Source of the DNA: Larkinella terrae
GTDB taxonomy: Bacteria; Bacteroidota; Bacteroidia; Cytophagales; Spirosomataceae
DNA: 64,000 nt
Reading direction: 5' to 3'
NCBI RefSeq assembly: GCF_009668025.1
Contig: NZ_WJXZ01000014.1
Coordinates: 1,707,097-1,771,096, forward strand
The first letter of the stretch is position 1. The number at the start of each line of letters is the position of its first letter. Shown here piece after piece: positions 60,883-64,000 of this stretch. The notes under the pieces were generated by a model, which was not told the origin of the DNA, searched no databases, and was given only the letters and a program-made list of their open reading frames with translations. The position numbers were made by a program, and so were the translations under genes.

Positions 60883-61323
60883 CGGCGTAAACTCGTTTGT
60901 AGTTTAATATTAAAAAAATGGCAAATCAGATGGTCTGCTGGTGAGTAAATAAAAACTAGCTTTAAGTAACAGACACTACTGTTTTCGTGTTGGAAGTGCA
61001 AGTTACATTAAAATATATTTTGCGAAAAGTCCAAAACACGAAATTTCGTTTGCATAGGCAAATTTATAATTATGGTACAAAATTGTCTTGGTTAGTGAAT
61101 AGAATTTAGTGAAAATAGGCTTCGATTGAAGAAATTTAAATTTATGAATTTGTTAAATTTTAAATCAAATACGACTACTATGGTTTTAGTTGATAATATT
61201 GTTACGCCAATTTGGTGAAAAATATATTGAAAATTTGGCTTAGTTTGAATTTTAAGGTCAAATCCTTAAAATTCAGTAATTTTTAGAATAATAAGTTCAG
61301 TTTTAGAGTAGTTAATTGATTTT
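60883..61323. other. AT-rich region upstream of gltB
   Basis: About 440 bases with very low GC (runs such as AATTTGTTAAATTTTAAATC). No gene, RNA or clear repeat is supported. It must contain the gltB promoter on the minus strand. Confidence 0.5.
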
Positions 61324-61602
61324 TCATGATAAAATTGAAAATATAGGTTCAATTTTTAACCAAATAAATTGATTTAGGTTCTCGCCAATTTCTAACCGGT
61401 TTGTGCCCATTAATTTCTCGCGCATGGCATCGGAAATAGTTACCAAACTCAATCTTTTGTATGCTTCGTCAACCGAGGCTTCTCTTGCCGTTTGCTCAAG
61501 AATACACACTTCAGGACTCATTTTTGACGACTCATCAGTAGTATTGTAGCAATACTTCCATCGGCCCTCTACTTTCGTCCCAGTTCGAAAATTCCACACC
61601 AT
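61324..61602 (-). CDS. Doubtful small ORF, 92 residues
   Basis: An open frame in an AT-rich region, divergent from and overlapping by 2 bp the secreted-protein gene at 61601. The product (SPEVCILEQTAREASVDEAY) has no signal peptide or known motif. It may be a real small gene or chance; an ATG at 61521 is an alternative start. Confidence 0.3.
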   Translation of the reverse strand: MVWNFRTGTKVEGRWKYCYNTTDESSKMSPEVCILEQTAREASVDEAYKRLSLVTISDAMREKLMGTNRLEIGENLNQFIWLKIEPIFSILS

Positions 61603-62059
61603 GCCGCAAGCTATCTATTTCATCTTTATGCTTTTAATGGTTGCCGGAACTTCGGAAGCGCAACTGGCCGCTTCCGGTTCCAGGCAGCCGTTAACGTACA
61701 AAAACCGCCAGATCGTGGTCGGAAAAGGCGGTGGTTTTACGGGGGCAACGACTTCGTATTATTTACTGGAAAACGGTTCCTTATACCGTAAATCCGATGC
61801 CGATTCGGTTTTTACTCCGCTCGGTAAAAAATCGCTAACCGCCACCCGGCGTCTTTTCAAGGAGCTGGAAACCGGGTGTCGCATCAAAACCACCCGGTTT
61901 TCGAAGCCGGGCAATCTGTACCAGTTTGTCAGCTGGAAAAAGAACCAACAGGAATTTACCGTCAGCTGGGGCGATCCCCGACAGCCGCCACCGCCCCGGT
62001 TTGTCAAATTTTACAAGTCGTTTATGGCGCTGATTCCAACTTCAAAAGCGACTCATTAA
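61601..62059 (+). CDS. Small secreted protein, partner candidate of the M4 protease
   Basis: A 152-residue exported protein (signal FIFMLLMVAGTSEAQ). The mature part is basic and beta-rich (GGGFTGATTSYYLLENGSLY, KTTRFSKPGNLYQFVSW, TVSWGDPRQPPPPRFVKFYK). I do not recognise the family. It lies 28 bp upstream of the M4 protease gene on the same strand, so the two are probably co-transcribed. A role as an inhibitor, chaperone or companion of the protease would fit the position, but nothing in the sequence proves it. Confidence 0.7.
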   Translation: MPQAIYFIFMLLMVAGTSEAQLAASGSRQPLTYKNRQIVVGKGGGFTGATTSYYLLENGSLYRKSDADSVFTPLGKKSLTATRRLFKELETGCRIKTTRFSKPGNLYQFVSWKKNQQEFTVSWGDPRQPPPPRFVKFYKSFMALIPTSKATH

Positions 62060-62087
62060 CCAGATCTTACCAACAACAAATAGACTC

Positions 62088-64000
62088 ATGAAATCAATTC
62101 TATCCACGCTGTTCGTAGCCCTTTCGGTCGGTGCGCTGGCGCAGGCTCCGCAGCCCGGTTTTGGCCGCAAGCTCAAAACGCAGTCCCCAACGCCCGGTTT
62201 GGCGCAAAGGCTAAACGCCGAAATCGCCACGGGTTCAACCCGGAAAGGTGGTTTTCGGATGGCGGCCGGAGCCACGACCACGCAGTTCGATGCCCAGACG
62301 CTCAGGCTGCGGATCGTGCGCGATACGGCAACCAACCTGCCGGTTTATATTGAAAACCACTCGCCTGTTTCGGCCAATAAAGGAGCCCGGATGAGCGCCC
62401 GCGCGTCGGCGTTTTCGTTCATGAGCCAGATCAAGGGGCTGTTGAAAATTGAAAAACCGGAAGAGCAGTTTGTGGTAACGACCACCGAAACCGACCAGCT
62501 CGGGCAGACGCACATCCGGATGTCGCAGCAATTTCAGGGAATCCCGGTTTACGGCAGCGAACTGGTCGCGCACCTGACCAACGGTACGGTTACCTTGCTG
62601 AATGGCCAGTTCCGGCCTGCCCAGAATGTTTCGACCACACCTCGTTTATCGCTCAGGGAAGCGACCGACCGGGCGTTTCAGGATGTGGGCAAGGAGTCGA
62701 TCGTGCGGTCGTTCGGACAGAATATTTTCAATATGAAACCCTCGGAAGGGGCGTTGTGCCTGTATCCGGAAGGCGAAAAAGTGACGCTGGCCTATCAATT
62801 GACGATCCGGCCGAATATGATCGAACGCTGGCAATACGTGATCGATGCGCAAACCGGTGCGGTTTTGAACAAATACAACCACACCTGTGGCGTCGACGGA
62901 CCCGTGAAGGCGTCGGGCAAGGACCTGAACGGCGTCATGCAGAATTTTCAGACTTACCAGTCGGGATCGACGTATTACCTGCTCGATGCGTCACGGTCGA
63001 TGTTTGACGCCAAGAAGTCGACCATCCAGAAACCGGTTGGCGCCATTGTCACTTACGATGCCCGCAACAAGCAGAATGATGACGGAAGTTTCGCTATCTA
63101 TGATCTGACGTCGAAGGACAACAAAAGCTGGACGGCGAACGCCATTTCGGCGCACAACAACGCCGGGCTGGCGTATGAATACTACGAAAAAACGCACAAA
63201 CGGACGTCGCTTGACGGCAAAGGCGGAACGATGGTTTCCATTGTCAATGTGCTGGAAGACGGCGAACAGATGGATAATGCCTACTGGTCGGGCGAATTCA
63301 TGGCGTACGGCAATGGCAACAAAGTTTGCAAACCGCTGGCGGGAGGGCTGGATGTTGCGGGCCACGAAATGACCCACGGCGTGATTGAAAAAACCGCGAA
63401 TCTCATTTACCAGGATCAGTCGGGCGCCATTAACGAGTCGATGGCGGATGTGTTTGGCGCGATGGTCGATCGGGATGACTGGCTGATTGGCGACGATGTG
63501 GTGCTGAAAACCGCTTACCCAACCGGTGCCATGCGTAGCATGTCGAACCCGAATCAGAATGGGAAAGGAACGCGCGGGTATCAGCCCAAAACGATGGCTG
63601 AATTTCTGGTGACCAAATCGGATAATGGCGGGGTGCACGGCAACAGCGGCATTACGAACTACGCGTTTTACCTGTTCGCCACCAAAATCGGCAAGGAAAA
63701 GGCCGAGCAGGTGTATTACCGCACCCTGACGAAATACCTGACGCTGAAATCCCAGTTTCTGGATTTGCGGCTGGGCGTTATTCGCGCGGCAACGGATCTG
63801 TACGGCGAAAACAGCGCGGAAACGAAAGCGGCTAAAGATGCCTTTGATGCCGTCGGGATTGTCGAAAACACCCCCAAACCGGAAGAACCGAAGGATGTGC
63901 CGGCCAACAACGGTCAGGATATGATTCTGCTCTACAGCATTGGCGACCAGAAACTGTATACGGCGCCGGTGAGCACCGGCAACCTGACGGCCCGCATCAA
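62088..64000 (+). CDS. Thermolysin-like (M4) metalloprotease, C-terminus beyond window
   Basis: At least 637 codons, cut by the window end. It has a signal peptide (ILSTLFVALSVGALAQ), an FTP-type propeptide (about residues 120-250, e.g. QTHIRMSQQFQGIPVYGSEL) that inhibits and folds the enzyme, and the M4 peptidase. His426, Glu427 and His430 form HEMTH, Glu450 in NESMADVFGA is the third zinc ligand, and GGVHGNSGITNYAFYLFATK holds the second active-site His. After about residue 595 a new domain begins (PNNG-type linker, then DMILLYSIGDQKLYTAPV), perhaps a beta-propeller or carbohydrate-binding unit. It is secreted and probably digests protein for nutrition. It follows the small secreted gene by 28 bp. 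Confidence 0.94.
   Translation, partial: MKSILSTLFVALSVGALAQAPQPGFGRKLKTQSPTPGLAQRLNAEIATGSTRKGGFRMAAGATTTQFDAQTLRLRIVRDTATNLPVYIENHSPVSANKGARMSARASAFSFMSQIKGLLKIEKPEEQFVVTTTETDQLGQTHIRMSQQFQGIPVYGSELVAHLTNGTVTLLNGQFRPAQNVSTTPRLSLREATDRAFQDVGKESIVRSFGQNIFNMKPSEGALCLYPEGEKVTLAYQLTIRPNMIERWQYVIDAQTGAVLNKYNHTCGVDGPVKASGKDLNGVMQNFQTYQSGSTYYLLDASRSMFDAKKSTIQKPVGAIVTYDARNKQNDDGSFAIYDLTSKDNKSWTANAISAHNNAGLAYEYYEKTHKRTSLDGKGGTMVSIVNVLEDGEQMDNAYWSGEFMAYGNGNKVCKPLAGGLDVAGHEMTHGVIEKTANLIYQDQSGAINESMADVFGAMVDRDDWLIGDDVVLKTAYPTGAMRSMSNPNQNGKGTRGYQPKTMAEFLVTKSDNGGVHGNSGITNYAFYLFATKIGKEKAEQVYYRTLTKYLTLKSQFLDLRLGVIRAATDLYGENSAETKAAKDAFDAVGIVENTPKPEEPKDVPANNGQDMILLYSIGDQKLYTAPVSTGNLTARI

Overview
The window reads as chromosomal DNA of a Bacteroidota bacterium, most likely order Cytophagales near Spirosoma/Larkinella. 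That placement is inference from gene content, not from a marker-gene search. The supporting signs are a SusC/SusD pair, a TamL-type outer-membrane lipoprotein, a Reg_prop-type histidine kinase, a sigma-54 activator beside miaB and lptE, TAnnTTTG-like -7 promoter boxes, few Shine-Dalgarno sequences, moderate GC with AT-rich spacers, and REPIN-like CCCCT/AGGGG palindromes between genes.

Layout. 1-4.3 kb: a partial exported TPR gene diverges from a secreted ankyrin-TPR-CHAT protease. 4.4-12.8 kb: a Tat-exported TIM-barrel protein, an accessory stretch with a 172-bp MITE-like element and a broken RraA-family gene, a LolC/E-type permease, a NamZ-type muramidase, a small unknown protein and a single-domain response regulator. 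13.4-24.1 kb: tRNA-Arg(CCT), hflX, a MATE exporter, pyruvate carboxylase, a SelW-like protein, an AraC regulator, an SDR, a DUF4870 protein and a lipoprotein. 24.3-32.7 kb: an envelope and translation block on the minus strand (tamL, miaB, sigma-54 activator, lptE, unknown, secG), with a TrmH-family methyltransferase diverging from tamL. 32.9-42.6 kb: a propeller sensor kinase, its LuxR-type regulator, SusC, SusD and a small secreted protein. 42.7-50.9 kb: a tightly coupled six-gene minus-strand operon. 51.3-60.9 kb: an NTF2-like protein, a YhhQ-type transporter, an aminotransferase, and gltD-DUF29-gltB. 61.3-64 kb: a small secreted protein and a thermolysin-like (M4) protease cut by the window end.

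Two items stand out. First, the six-gene operon encodes a lipoprotein, an exported Ig-like protein, a small secreted protein, an N-terminal CHAT protease, a membrane-anchored nSTAND-type NTPase and an exported WD40 propeller. Three of its five junctions are 4-bp ATGA overlaps. It looks like a split, envelope-spanning version of the effector-STAND-WD40 architecture known from conflict and programmed-death systems. Second, a dyad CCCC-N5/6-GGGG lies a near-constant 24-25 nt upstream of a TAnnTTTG-like box before the kinase gene, before the susC leader and before the small secreted gene, with a weaker fourth copy directly before susC. These are plausible operators of the LuxR-type regulator encoded between them.

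All calls come from reading the sequence and translated frames; no database search was run.
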